From Trichostrongylus colubriformis (lineage: Eukaryota; Nematoda; Chromadorea; Rhabditida; Trichostrongylidae), in the NCBI GenBank assembly GCA_963978905.1, contig OZ022257.1, positions 11,554,509-11,618,508 of the forward strand: a DNA stretch of 64,000 nucleotides. The letters run 5' to 3'. Made by a program: the position numbers and the translations under genes. Position 1 is the first letter of the stretch, and each line of letters opens with the position of its first letter. Below the pieces are notes generated by a model. That model was not told the DNA's origin, made no database searches, and saw only the letters and a program-made list of their open reading frames with translations. Of the stretch, positions 33,044 through 44,500 are shown piece by piece.

Positions 33044-34623
33044 CAGTGTGTCCCAAAAGTATAGGTCCACCCTATTTTTCATCCATATCTCCAGAATGGA
33101 CCAGCGATTCCTTTCCAAATTTTTATCTGTGGTACCTGATCACTGTAGCGATCAAACGCCTCAGTAAAATTGGAGACATAGAATCGCAAAATTTTATTTG
33201 CTTTTTTATTCAAAAATAGGGGTGTCCCAAAAGTATAGGTCCACTCAGTCTTTCCGCCTTGCTACCTTCGAGAGGTAAGTTGTGAAGTAAATGTGTTGAC
33301 GCATCCTTCTGAGATTTACTCTACAGTGCCATGCCACGCGGTACGCACTTATCCGAGTACGAAAAAGGACAAATTCTGGCCTACAAGGATGTGGGACTCA
33401 GCAATCGCAAAATTTCTGGGAAGATGGGCCTATTTCACAACTTGATCGACAGCTTCTGTAGCACCAAGGACCTGTACGGAACGAAAAAGACAAAAGGAAG
33501 ACCGCAGAAGCTTTCTGAGAGGCAGAAGCGTCGGATCCTCAGCGCTGCGTCCAATTCCAGAAAGGGTGTTTGTCTGCTGTGCAGGGAACTGACACCTACT
33601 GTATCGAAAAACACTGTGCACCGTCTGCTCAAGCCGTCTCCTCACTTCGAGCGAAGACGGCTCTCGTCCACGCCATACCTCACGAGGGCACACGAAGAGG
33701 CTCAAATCCATTTTGCCAAGTAAAATGTCAGCTGGACGCATCAATGGGATGAGGTAGTCTGCAGGGTTACATTATTGACGTAGTATAGTTCACGGCGTAT
33801 CAGTAATAGCGTTGCCGGTATCTTTTCTGATGAGAAAATTCAAAATTGGATGAACCCGATGGCTTGGCAAGTCACTGGAAGGATTTGAGGGAGGAGCCGC
33901 GCCACTTCTCGAGGCGCGGATTTGCTGGTGGTAATTTTATGGTTTGGGCCGCCTTCTCTCGCTTTGGTAAAAGCAGGATACTATTCATCACGCATCGTAT
34001 GGATTCCAGGGCATATCAGGACGTTCTAGAAAGTAGTTTACTACCATATAAACAGCGCTAAATACATACATTAGGTGCCAGTTCCCAGCACAGCCGACAA
34101 ACACCCTTTCTGGAATTGGACGCAGCGTCGAGGATCCGACGCTTCTCCCTCTCAGAAAGCTTCTGCGGCCTTCCACTTCTCTTTTTCGTTCCGTACAGGT
34201 CCTTGGTGCTACAGAAGCTGTCGATCAAGTTGTGGAATAGGCCCATCTTCTCAGAATTTTGCGATTGTTGAGTTCCACATCCTTGTAGGCCAGAATTTGT
34301 CCTTTTTCGTACTCGGATAAGTGCGTACCACGTGGCATGGCACTGTAGAGTAAATCTCAGAAGGATGAGTCAACACATTTACCTCACAACTTACCTCTCG
34401 AAGGTAGCAAGGCGGAAAGACTGAGTGGACCTATACTTTTGGGACACCCTTATTTTTGAAAAAAAGCAAATAAAATTTTGCAATTTTATGTCTCCAATTT
34501 TACTGAGGCGTTTGATCGCTACTGTGATCAGGTACCACAGATGAAAATTTGGAAAGGAATCGCTGGTCCATTCTGGAGATATGGATGAAAAATAGGGTGG
34601 ACCTATACTTTTGGGACACACTG
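33044..34623. mobile_element. Tc1-like element converted into a fold-back with ~550-base arms
   Basis: Flanked by TA (33042-43, 34624-25), with termini CAGTGTGTCCCAAAAGTATA. The left arm (33044..about 33600) contains a transposase N-terminal part from ATG 33331 (MPRGTHLSEYEKGQILAYKD). A middle fragment at 33846..34061 retains WKDLREEPRHFSRRGFAGG and MVWAAFS. The right arm (about 34075..34623) is an inverted copy of the left arm, including the N-terminal coding part on the minus strand (34058..34246). The GTGTCCCAAAAGTATAGGTC motif occurs twice per arm (33050 and 33222), like the paired binding sites of long-TIR Tc elements. The C-terminal catalytic region is absent. Confidence 0.88.
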
Positions 34624-34739
34624 TAGCAGGGGCTTTCTTGAGCTCTAAAAAGTTCCATTCCGATTTCCTTTCCGACTTCCCTTTTTCATCGAATTCAGTT
34701 TGCGGTCCCGACTATATCATAAGCTCCTCTATTTTACTA

Positions 34740-34930
34740 CGAGGGGGAGGTAGTGTAGTGGCAAGTGGCTGAGCTTGTAGCCGTGACCGAGTGCACACAT
34801 TGTGGAGCAATTTGATCAAAAATATAAGTGTAAACCAAGTAGTAGACATGAGAATGGGTGCTATTGTGATGAGAGGAGCGTGTTGAAAGCCTGAATTTAA
34901 GTATCGCTGATTGCCACTCAAGCGTATCCA
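34740..34930 (+). other. tRNA-like SINE head, second type
   Basis: GGTAGTGTAGTGGCAAGTGG resembles an A box. A related head AGGTGGCGCAGTGGGTAG is at 52747. No convincing B box, so only a suggestion of a second tRNA-derived repeat. Confidence 0.3.
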
Positions 34931-35430
34931 TACTTTTGTCCAAACCTCAGTAAACAGAAAGTACTAGTCCATTTCCGCTACTAAAGCTAAGGCAGACATA
35001 GCGCCGGACGCAAAGCACAAAGGGTTGCCTCGTTCTTGTTGCAATAGCACCTAAAAATGTTTAAGTCTGGTTGGTAAGGCCATTTGAAAAAAGAACCTGA
35101 CGAACCAGGAAGTAAAGCTCTTCAGTTCGGCACAGCTTCTTCAGTACCCTCTTGGGAATATCATTAGTGGCGCCCACTGAGTAGTCTTGCAACTCCTTTC
35201 GACGTTCTTCCGTGAGCCAAAGGCTAATGACATCAATATTTCAAACAGCCCCAATCGTGGAGTCTTAAGTGGGAATCCGGATCGAGGCACTCACTCTGAT
35301 TCATTTTTTTGACTTTATTTGCATGGTGGAATTAAAAAGGTATGATTAGCAATTTGAAGGATATGTATAGATGATAGTAATTATGTCCGTTGCATAAAAA
35401 TTTTGGCCGTGAAAGAGTTCTGCTCCGGCT
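34930..35430. other. Unassigned
   Basis: No coding signal or known repeat seen between the SINE-like head and the MITE cluster at 35436. Confidence 0.35.
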
Positions 35431-35435
35431 CTTTG

Positions 35436-35833
35436 CGCCGCCGTCAGACGTTGCGATTTTGCGTTTCTCCGATTTTGCGATTGCTATGTCGCGGCACCGC
35501 AGAAGTTGCGGCATCGCATAACCTCAAGGGGGTGTGCGCAGATATGACATTGAATCGCTTCGCGGCGCCACCAGTACGACTCGCCGTATCGATTGCCCTT
35601 GGGAGCCGACCGAGCGTGACTGCGTCACGCCTGCGCTTCCACTCATGCCACACTGCCTCCCTTGAAGGCTGCCATGCTCTGCCAGCACTCGAACCCCCCG
35701 CGCCGCTCCCTCGGGCGGCCACGCGATTCGCTGTCATATCTGCACACACCCACCTCAAGTCCGTAGTATCGGTTGCGAAAGTGCGACGTCGCAAAATGGT
35801 AGGATTACAAAATCGCAAAGTCTTACCGCGGCC
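35436..35833. mobile_element. TTA-duplicating MITE, copy 2, split by a fold-back element
   Basis: GCCGCCGTCAGACGTTGCG at left and GTCTTACCGCGGCC plus TTA at right are its ends; the fold-back copy 4 lies in the middle. Confidence 0.68.
35525..35755. mobile_element. Covarying fold-back element, copy 4, inserted in a TTA-type MITE
   Basis: Arms GGTGTGCGCAGATATGACAT and, inverted, GGTGTGTGCAGATATGACAG. Same core (CGGCGCCACCAGTACGACTC). It splits the MITE at 35436..35833. Confidence 0.75.
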
Positions 35834-35849
35834 TTATCCAGAAGCCATA

Positions 35850-36013
35850 CGTGGCAACTGTGGTAAGATCGCAGTCGGACTTTGCCACTTCGCGATTCTG
35901 TGATTTTGCGTCGTTGCCTTTCGCACGCGATACTACAATTTTGAGATTGTGCAGTGCTGCAACTTGCGTGTGGAGCCGTGACACCGCTAAGTCGCAAAGT
36001 CTGATGGTGGCCT
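35850..36013. mobile_element. TTA-duplicating MITE, copy 3
   Basis: GATCGCAGTCGGACTTTGCC at the left and CGCAAAGTCTGATGGTGGCC at the right are inverted relatives of the family ends, in tandem with copy 2. Confidence 0.6.
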
Positions 36014-36259
36014 GAGAGCGCCACATTCCTCTACTCCATCCTGGTTTTTTAAGCGAGATATGTGCGTAATATTGGCGCCTCTCTGTCAATAAAAAGCAAT
36101 CACAAAAAGTGAGTGAACAGGAAGTGAGTAGTAATCTAATGGACCGGAAATGACCTTGCGCATCCACTGCACATTTTCCAGCCAAATAAACATAGCTACT
36201 GCTATCGTGCACTACTTACTGATTGTGATACCATAAAATTTTGATATTTACATTTGTAG

Positions 36260-36369
36260 GAAGTAAATATGATGCTATTACTACGGAATTTGTATTTGAT
36301 TATCGCCACACACTTACGGCCTTGGATGAGCATTTCAAAACTAATTCCGGTTACTCCACTATTGTTGAG
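36260..36369 (+). CDS. Possible plus-strand exon
   Basis: From acceptor ACATTTGTAG to a possible donor GAG/GTGCAT the frame is open for 36 codons (SKYDAITTEFVFDYRHTLTA, LDEHFKTNSGYSTIVE), and it stays open to a stop at 36501 if not spliced. The acceptor is good, the donor moderate. No partner exon found and no family recognised. Confidence 0.3.
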
Positions 36370-36571
36370 GTGCATTTACGACAGGATTTTCAGGGAGTGA
36401 CCACTATGAGAATCCGTATAAAAGCAAATTCCCATTATTTCCCACAAAGAAATGGCAAAGAATCAGAAAAGACAAGAGACAGCAGAGAAGATCTGGAATG
36501 ACGAAGTCAAAAATTAGAGGAGATGTCATGTAATTCAATAGCATGACGGCTGCTTTATGCTTCGCTTGCAC

Positions 36572-36625
36572 GAGCATCGCCTGCAAAAAGTCGCCATGAA
36601 TTTCTTCGCCAATTATCCGTGCCAT
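36572..36625 (-). CDS. Possible exon, or alternative last exon of the receptor gene
   Basis: A very strong acceptor (GGTTTTTCAG) precedes 36625. In phase 0 it opens MARIIGEEIHGDFLQAML up to a weak donor (GTGCAA). In the phase left by an alternative donor in the receptor's last exon (AT/GTAAGT at 38541) it would instead encode four residues and a stop ending at 36613. Either use is unproven; the acceptor is the main evidence. Confidence 0.3.
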
Positions 36626-36859
36626 CTGAAAAACCATGTCACCACTGAGCCATGACAGTTGGGAGTCTTTTCTTCACTTTTTTGGACACGTAGCTGATTA
36701 CCTAGCTGGCTCTATTACATGTGGGAGCGCCCATTATAATAACGAAATCTTATATTAATTGGTAGTTTATAGTTAAGGTTTTTCGGCCAAAGTTTGTCGG
36801 CCAAAATCTGCATACTCGATGTATTGAGCTTAAAGTTATAGTCAACTTATTATTTAAAA

Positions 36860-37752
36860 ACACCAGGAGGGGGTAATTTTGGCTTACTGTAGAACAGACG
36901 TAGTGTGGATGAGCTTAAAGGAATCGTCCACGGAAAATGAGTTTCTGTGTTACCCATATATTTATGTTATATTTGCCTAATGTTGGCCTCATGCAAAATT
37001 TCACGCGAAAAAATGTGAATCTGGCTGAGATACAGCACCACAAAGTGCGGTCCCAGTGGGCGGGGCCTCCGTGTAAAAGCCTCGTCCCGTCTTCCGCCGC
37101 CGTTGGGAACGGAGAGTGGAACTGTTTCCGTAACCTTCTGTTCCTATAATGCGTCTCCGACCACGGCGGACGCGGTACGAGGCTTTTACACGAGGCCCCG
37201 CCCACTGGGACCGCACTTTGTGGTGCTGTATCTCAGCCAGATTCGCATTTTTTCGCGTGAAATTTTGCATGAGGTCCACATTAGGCAAATACAACATAAA
37301 CGTATGGGTAACACAAAAACTCATTTTCCGTGGACGATTCCTTTAAGTGCTCGCCATTGCACGAACTCGCCAATGTGACGCCTTGGCATGGTGCCAAAAG
37401 GAGATGTTTCTATTATAAACTTGTTTTTCCTTCTACTTTTTTCTTTGTTCTTTATTATATTGTTTCTAAATGTACTTACATGAATGCTACTGTAGTTGGG
37501 AATGGCCACTCCACTGCGCTGGGAGTCAGGTGCTACAACTAACGTTGGCCCGCGGCCCGTCTCCTACAGCGGACAACTCGGAAAGTCAGTGTGTTGATGC
37601 GAATGGGATGCGAATACACACCGCAGCGTCGCACTTTTGAGTCCGGGTTTCTTTGCCTATTATCGCTTCTGACCTTCAGTGTTCGTTATAAAATGCTTAT
37701 TTTTTGCATCTTCCTCTTTCTTCTGCCTTTCTTCTTCCCTTCCGCTTCTTTA
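36860..37752 (+). repeat. 450-base dispersed repeat, copy 2, split by a MITE
   Basis: Left part 36860..36918 and right part 37343..37752 join into one copy once the MITE at 36919..37342 is removed. It retains GCGCTGGGAGTCAGGTGCTA at 37518. Confidence 0.82.
36919..37342. mobile_element. TTAA-target palindromic MITE, copy 3, nested in another repeat
   Basis: TTAA at 36915 and 37343 flank a 424-base palindrome with ends AGGAATCGTCCACGGAAAAT. It interrupts a copy of the 450-base repeat (36860..37752), whose uninterrupted relatives at 2474 and 53353 show the empty site. Confidence 0.93.
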
Positions 37753-37753
37753 A

Positions 37754-38178
37754 AGGAATCGTCCACGGAAAATGAGTTTTTGTGTTACCCATATATTTAT
37801 GTTGTATTTGCCCAATGTTGGCCTCATGCAAAATTTCACGCGAAAAAATGTGAATCTGGCTGAGATACAGCACCACAAAGTGCGGTCTCAGTGGGCGGGG
37901 CCTCCGTGTAAAAGTCTCGTCCCGTCTTCCGCCGCCGTTGGGAACGGAGAGTGGGACTGTTTACGTAGCCTTCTGTTCCTACAATGCGTCTCCGACCACA
38001 GCGGACGCGGTACGAGGCTTTTACACGGAGGCCCCGCCCACTGGGACCGCACTTTGTGGTGCTGTATCTCAGCCAGATTCACATTTTTTCGCGTGAGATT
38101 TTGCATGAGGCCAACATTAGGCAAATACAACATAAATATGTGGGTAACACAAAAACTCATTTTCCGTGGACGATTCCT
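37754..38178. mobile_element. TTAA-target palindromic MITE, copy 4
   Basis: TTAA on both sides (37750-37753 and 38179-38182); nearly identical to the copy at 36919 and therefore young. It replaces the very 3' end of the repeat that starts at 36860. Confidence 0.93.
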
Positions 38179-38538
38179 TTAAGATAAGTGTAACCGCTGG
38201 ACACAGACTCCCAAGAATATCTGGAAAAGGCAATGTGAGCGGAATTTTGGGATGCACTGCCGAATTTCAAGCATTTCATAACCATAGAAGTTGTTTTAGT
38301 TTATAGTGCGATTGTCTGCTTGCCTTGATCAAGTTCTTGATCGATTAACCTTATTCTCTCGTATTGGCATGATAGTACAGAAATGTTGAAAGTTTATTAG
38401 ATATTTTTGGTGTTCTGACTGGACCCTCCACGAATGCGTTTTTTGTTCTTCAGACTTCTTCTCGTATTCCCCTGGAAGAGAAGCGATTAAGCACAGGACA
38501 ATAGCACAGGACGAATTCGTCGGGAGCGATGCAGCCAC

Positions 38539-41500
38539 TTACATGATAATGTGAGGCATGATGATACCACATGTGGAAACGGCAATGAATATCGAGAACA
38601 GATAGAGACACAGTCGGTCCACTGCCATTGCTGCAAATCGCCATTCTGAGGTGATCTGCAAATGTGGAACGAAATCTTCAAAAAAAAAAGAAAAGAAGGC
38701 AAGGCCGAAATTTATAGTTAGGAAAGAGGAGAGCTAGGAAGAAGAAAAACGGCTCCATGTCATCAATAGCTTTTATTGCCCATCTCTAGTGTTCGACAAT
38801 GTTCTATGAATTTCAAGCTGGTAGGGACTTAAAAATCGCATTTATTAAAACATGAACCCTCATTTTCCACGGGGATGCAAACAGTATGACCTTGCAGAAA
38901 TTTTCTCAAAAAATTTTTTCGACTTTTCAGGCTCTGAAGAAGGCGAAGACGCCGAAACGTCAGCCTCGAATAAATATGATAGTGAATCCTATGAAGCTTC
39001 AACAAAAATTAGCCAGAAAGTCTATCTATGGTGAGTCGAACATGGAATTTTCTTAGAAAAAAGTTGTTACAGTGATGTAGAATTTTGAGCAAAAAAGTTA
39101 ATTTCAGAGGGGTTCGAACCCGTACTCCATGCTCACCTGGCATATGTGATAACCCATCACCTACCGAGATCCCTTGATAATTGCGGTGAAAACCAGCAGC
39201 TAACAAAAACCAAAACATTGAAAATCAAAATTCGTAAAAAAAGGCTTTACGTTCGGTGAAAATGGCTAGTGTCTCACTTGCAACGCTGGATTTCTGGGAT
39301 CCAAACTCAACTGATTAATGGCATCGAAAATCAAAAATAAAATTATTCGTTGGCTCTTCTCAAACAAGCTTTGTGTGAAGCAAAATCCACTGATTCCCTT
39401 ACCAACTCATGAGCGTAAATATCCTTCAGCGTTGCCGTCATCTTTTCCAAATTTGAGTTGACCACCTCCAGCTCATCACAGAACTGATCGAAATATGTGA
39501 GATAAAGTGGTCGCTTTTCTATAAAAAAATATTTATCAAGGGTACTTTTTCCAACTAAAACTCGATTTCTCCAGCACGTGGTTCAGTATTAATTTATTTA
39601 TTACCTCGTTTAAAGTTCATTTATTCATACGAAAGGACATACTTCTGTTTATAGAATCACAAAAAACTAATTAACTTACCAAATTTTCTCGACGAACATT
39701 TTTGTATTGCTGTATTCAGGGTGGATGGCCGAGGTAAATTCAAAATTGGCAAGGTACTAAGCCTATGAATTGGTAGAATAGTTTTTCCGATCACCTAAAA
39801 CATGCGATTCGTTCGACATGAACTCCTACGAGACAGCTGTCTGTTCTTGCCTTTGGCTTCGGTGCTCTCGGATGGTCTGGAGTTCGCATCATAAGGATGT
39901 AAGGCAGCCATTCGACAAAGACGCGGCGCATCTAAATAGAATTAATACCATTCTCGTCTCACAAATTATAATTCAATGCAACTGCAACAGCATAAAAATG
40001 CTAGAGGGTTGATTTTTCGGGTTTATTGCTATTATCTGGTATTTGTTATTATTACTTAGTATTTATTATTGTTCATTATTATTAGGCTGAACCATAATTT
40101 CTGTTACACTATGACGAAAAATTACAAATTCATTTTTCTTAATTTGTGTCCAGCTTCAGTCAACAAAATATGTACCATTATGATCTCCAATATATTGCCA
40201 GCGAATAGGGAGATAGTAGATGCCTGGCTTATATTAGAAGTCTGGGGATTTCTGGTCGAAGAAAGTTTGGAGGTCGATTTTGAGATCATCGTCATCTTTA
40301 AACTGCCGTCCGTCGAGGAAGTGGGTCAGAGATCGGAATAGGTGGTAGTCAGTTGGGACCATGCTCGGAGATTACGGTGGGTGGGGGAGCTTCGTCCAAC
40401 CAAGGTCTTGGATCCTTTGGCATGTCAACTTTGCCAGATGTGGGCGAGCGTTGTCGTGGAGGAAGAAGTCTCGGTCCATTTTTCCGGTAAGTTTTGCCGC
40501 TCCGGTGTTCAATTGCCTGCAGTAGAGATCGCCAGTGACTGCCGTGTTGAATGGTAACAGTTTCCCTTTTTTTTGAAAATTTAGAAAAAAAAAATCATCT
40601 TTTTCTCTGAGCAATTTTTTGAATTTCTGTTTCAGTTTGAGCAGATCGAGCCATCGGGTTGCCGCCATGTGAGGGACAGTACCTGGGTCCATCGACTGGT
40701 TGATTCGGTTAGTGGCCTTGCATGCTGAGGAACCGGGGCGGTGTTCGTGAATTTCGCACATCTCGCGAAATTGTCGTAGATTCACTGCTAGTTGAAGCCA
40801 TAGAGAATATGAATGTGTTAATCAGTAGCCCTTTTCAGTCGCTTCATATAACCCCCACTACCAAATATTCCCAAAGCTTCCACAGTTTTCCCCAAGAGTG
40901 TAACAGAAATTATGGTTCAACCTAATATTACTACTGTTCATAACCATTATTATTTATTATTGCAATTGTCGGCATTACAAGTATCAAAAAACGGCCAACA
41001 ACACTATTTAAAAATTTGACAAAGTTCAATCTTCATCACAGGCCTCAAACAACAGAGCTCAAGGCACACAATTTTAAAAAAAAGTTGGATTTTATAAGAA
41101 GTTATGAGTAATAGTTAGCAAATATTGCGTAGGATTTGTTGTGAAGCCTTCATGGCTGGAACTCCACAGAAGTACATAAGTGCTGTGATAGACTGCCAAA
41201 GTAACCTCAAACCGCTAATGTTAGTCGAACTCCCGGATTCTCCCAAGTGTCTAAGCCCATTAAGACCCAAACCGCACTAACTTTAAAGCAGGCGAGCCCT
41301 CGATTGTGGATAATGGAAAAGCGTTGAGGACGTTCAGGCCACTTTCTCTGACGCGAAGGAGCACCGCAACTTCACTGCCTTTCCATCGATGAGGTCAAGG
41401 GGCTCCTCGTAACGGTATACATACTTGTTGGCTCAAACCCTTTCCCATTTTACATAAGAAAAGATAAGAAGAATTGTGAAGAAACCCACCAATGGACTCA

Positions 41501-44500
41501 TTTCATGTGTTTCAGCTTTTCTCTGATGAAGACAGATTGTGAGTACCGTAAAGACGCATGAACATGCCACCACCATCAGACAGCATGAGAAGAATGCGGC
41601 TAAAAAACCCCACTTGACTACAGTATCTCAAATGAAAGCAGGGAAACATAAGAGTTCACCAAGAATCGGAACCGATTTCGACTGCGGTGGACTCATGTTG
41701 GATACCATCTGTAGGAAGAAGATCACCGACAAAAGTACCGTCGTCTCTGAAATCGCTGAAGATCAACGCTGGGAGGCTAACGAATCCTTCCCGAACGTCA
41801 GCAGGATGTTTGAAAGCATTGACAGCTCCCCCCTGAAACTTTCCCGGTTTAGGGAAGAAACCACAAATGAGAATTTTAAAATAATGTTTCTTTCGGTTCG
41901 CCCAAACCAACTCACCAAAGAAGTGGGGGATCGATAAAATAAGCTTGATCCATTCGAGTGAGACGAGACGAGTCATTACAATTTCTGTTTTGAGTAACAT
42001 TTTTGGTGTACTGACAGATGGGGCGCTTACAAACTTTCATGGTGCGGTGATCAAATCGCGCGTCAACGTCAGTCCAGACCAATCAAGCCTTGCACCCTTC
42101 GGGATAGGTGAATGTGCCAGATTCGTCTGGGAAGATGGAAGCACCTATTTGTACGGTTGAGCAGTAATTTGTATGGTTTACTAAGGTTGAGCAACAACCA
42201 GTCCTGTCGCTGCTAACCGGTTGATCTCCAGGATCCAGATTATTGTGGTGGGTTGCTCATCCTATGGTTGGTTACGTGGTGGCCTGAGTAGTCTCGAATT
42301 TTAGTGGGCTGACGAATGTGTTTGGCCGGGTAGTCATGAATTGCCTTAACCTGTTTGGGCTCTGAAAAAGGCGATTTCACCGAAGTTACCCGATAAAGGT
42401 ATATTAACAACCTCGTGAGAAGTTAAATAGTAAAGAAGATTAAGTAATTTATACAGCGGCTAACCCCTGTAAGTCATTGTATAGGCCAGTTGGCATTCAC
42501 CTGCCACCACAGTTCTGAATGAGACCAGAATACGCGGCGCATCCCATAGAAGGGATAAATTGGCGCCAAAAAAATTTATCCTTTATCTCCTTTTCAAGAA
42601 GCCATTTCAATTACCCACAAATTGCTTTGCTTTTTTCAGAATTCAATATTCAAAAACCTACCTAACGTGATTTTCTCACAAGCATCCGGAGGAAGTGTGA
42701 ATCCCAACACAGTCATCATAGATATCACCAGCGAAGGGATGATCAGATTGATACCGTAAGCCAATGTTCGACGACGAATACGTATATAGTAGTACAGTTC
42801 ATGGTAGGATTCTTCACCAAATGCCGTAACCACGCGAGTTCCAGGAGTATCTGAAGTGTACAACGCTCTCAGTTATTCTGAACACCTTTTCCGAGAAAAA
42901 ACAGTGAGACCAACTCATCAGATCCCATTCGCCATTCTGTAGATATACTTGTAAGTCAATTGATTCGTTAAGAGTGTAGCTTTCCGGATTGTCGCCGTAC
43001 GGTCGAGAAGAGGCCAACACAGGATAGCCTTTTACACCTATAGCAATTATTGTTGTAACTGTACATACTGTGAAAATCGCATCAGCACTTTTCAACTGAA
43101 AAATCCAAAAAATTGAGTTTGCAAGAACTAGTGGTAATTTTTGCACGTGCAACTTTGAATAATCGTACCAAAAAATTCCATGTTTCCATTTCCTTTCAAA
43201 ACTAAGGTCAATGTGGCTCGTGGGGGGGGGGGGGGGGGGGGAGACGAAACCTACAGTGCCGGTAGTATCGTTCGCAGTTGGAAGTGTGTCCTCTGGCCGT
43301 GTGGGCTCTCCCAGATTCGCACAAATCTTTTCAGGAAGTGAGTTTGACAGCGTCCTCAGCAATCTCCAAGGCGTGACGGCAAGCCATGTCTTCTTAAAGG
43401 AATCGTCCACGGAAAAATGAGTTTTTGTGTTACCCATATGTTTATGTTGTATTTGACTAATGTTGGCCTCCTGCAAAATGTCACGCGAAAAAATGAGAAT
43501 CTGGCTGTAATACAGCACCACAAAATGCGTCCGGGTGAGCGGGGCCTAAGAGTAAAAGCCTCGTCCCGTGGTCCGCCGCCGTTGGGAACGGAGAGTGGGA
43601 CTGTTTACGAAACTTTCTGCTCCTACAATGCGTCTCCGCCCACGGCGGACGACGGAACGAGGCTTTTTTCGGAGGCCCCGCCCACCCGGACGTACTTTGT
43701 GATGCTGTATCTCAGCCAGATTCTCATTTTTTCGCGTTAAATTTTGCATGAGGCCCACGTTAGGCAAATACAACATAAACATATGGGTAACACAAAAATT
43801 CATTTTTTTCTGGACGATTCTTTTAACGACTCGTTTGGACTATCGCAAACCAATCTTCACACAGCTGTCGGCGGGAAGAGTGCAGATCAAAGTTTCGCGC
43901 CCAACACTGGCTTGCTTCCCCCCTCGTCGTCTTTACAAGAATTTTTATGGCCCCGCCTCCCCGGATAGCCACACCTCGCAAGGGGTTACTTTAGGAGCTA
44001 TATCAGCCGTATCCTTGTTCCGTTTTTGCGCGAAACTTTCTATGTGGCCTGTTGTAAGTAGATACAACATAGTATATGATTAATAAATAGAGCACATTCC
44101 TATGGATGATTCTTTCAAAGTCGCTTTCATCGCATAACAGTCACTGACCGATCATTTGAGTGAGCATGAAATCCAGATTTATATATCTTCCACTATACGT
44201 CCAACTTCCTAATTTCAAGAAGCAGGTTTGTGTATCAAATGGATAATAAGTGACGTCCACCTACAAAAATAACTTCGAGAAAAAAAACTTCGGTAGACGA
44301 TACCCAATAGTAAAAGTGAGATGGCACACCTTACAGATAAATCTGAATATACCGGGAGGATTTTGCTGTATTTCTCCATCATAATTGACAATGAAACGGG
44401 ATGAGTACGTGGAATCGAACGCCTCTGATACACTAAAACCTTTGAAATTTGGAATTGATTTGAATTTTAGAAGGATTTTGGAGAAGATTTAAAATGGATA

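Noticed and set aside
35403..35903. 166-codon plus-strand ORF
   Set aside because: Made entirely of the TTA-type MITE and the fold-back element inserted in it.
36915..38187. Several 60-136-codon ORFs beginning [16 protein letters not shown]
   Set aside because: The same peptide appears from every MITE copy on both strands; it is the palindrome, not a gene.
41627..41659. 33-base intron alternative between receptor TM2 and TM3
   Set aside because: A GAG acceptor would fit the phase, but a TAG acceptor nine bases later gives a 42-base intron of more normal size.
41930..42020. Minus-strand frame with [17 protein letters not shown], resembling the end of receptor TM3
   Set aside because: It lies before TM2 in gene order and overlaps a SINE edge; the true TM3 is at 41547..41617.
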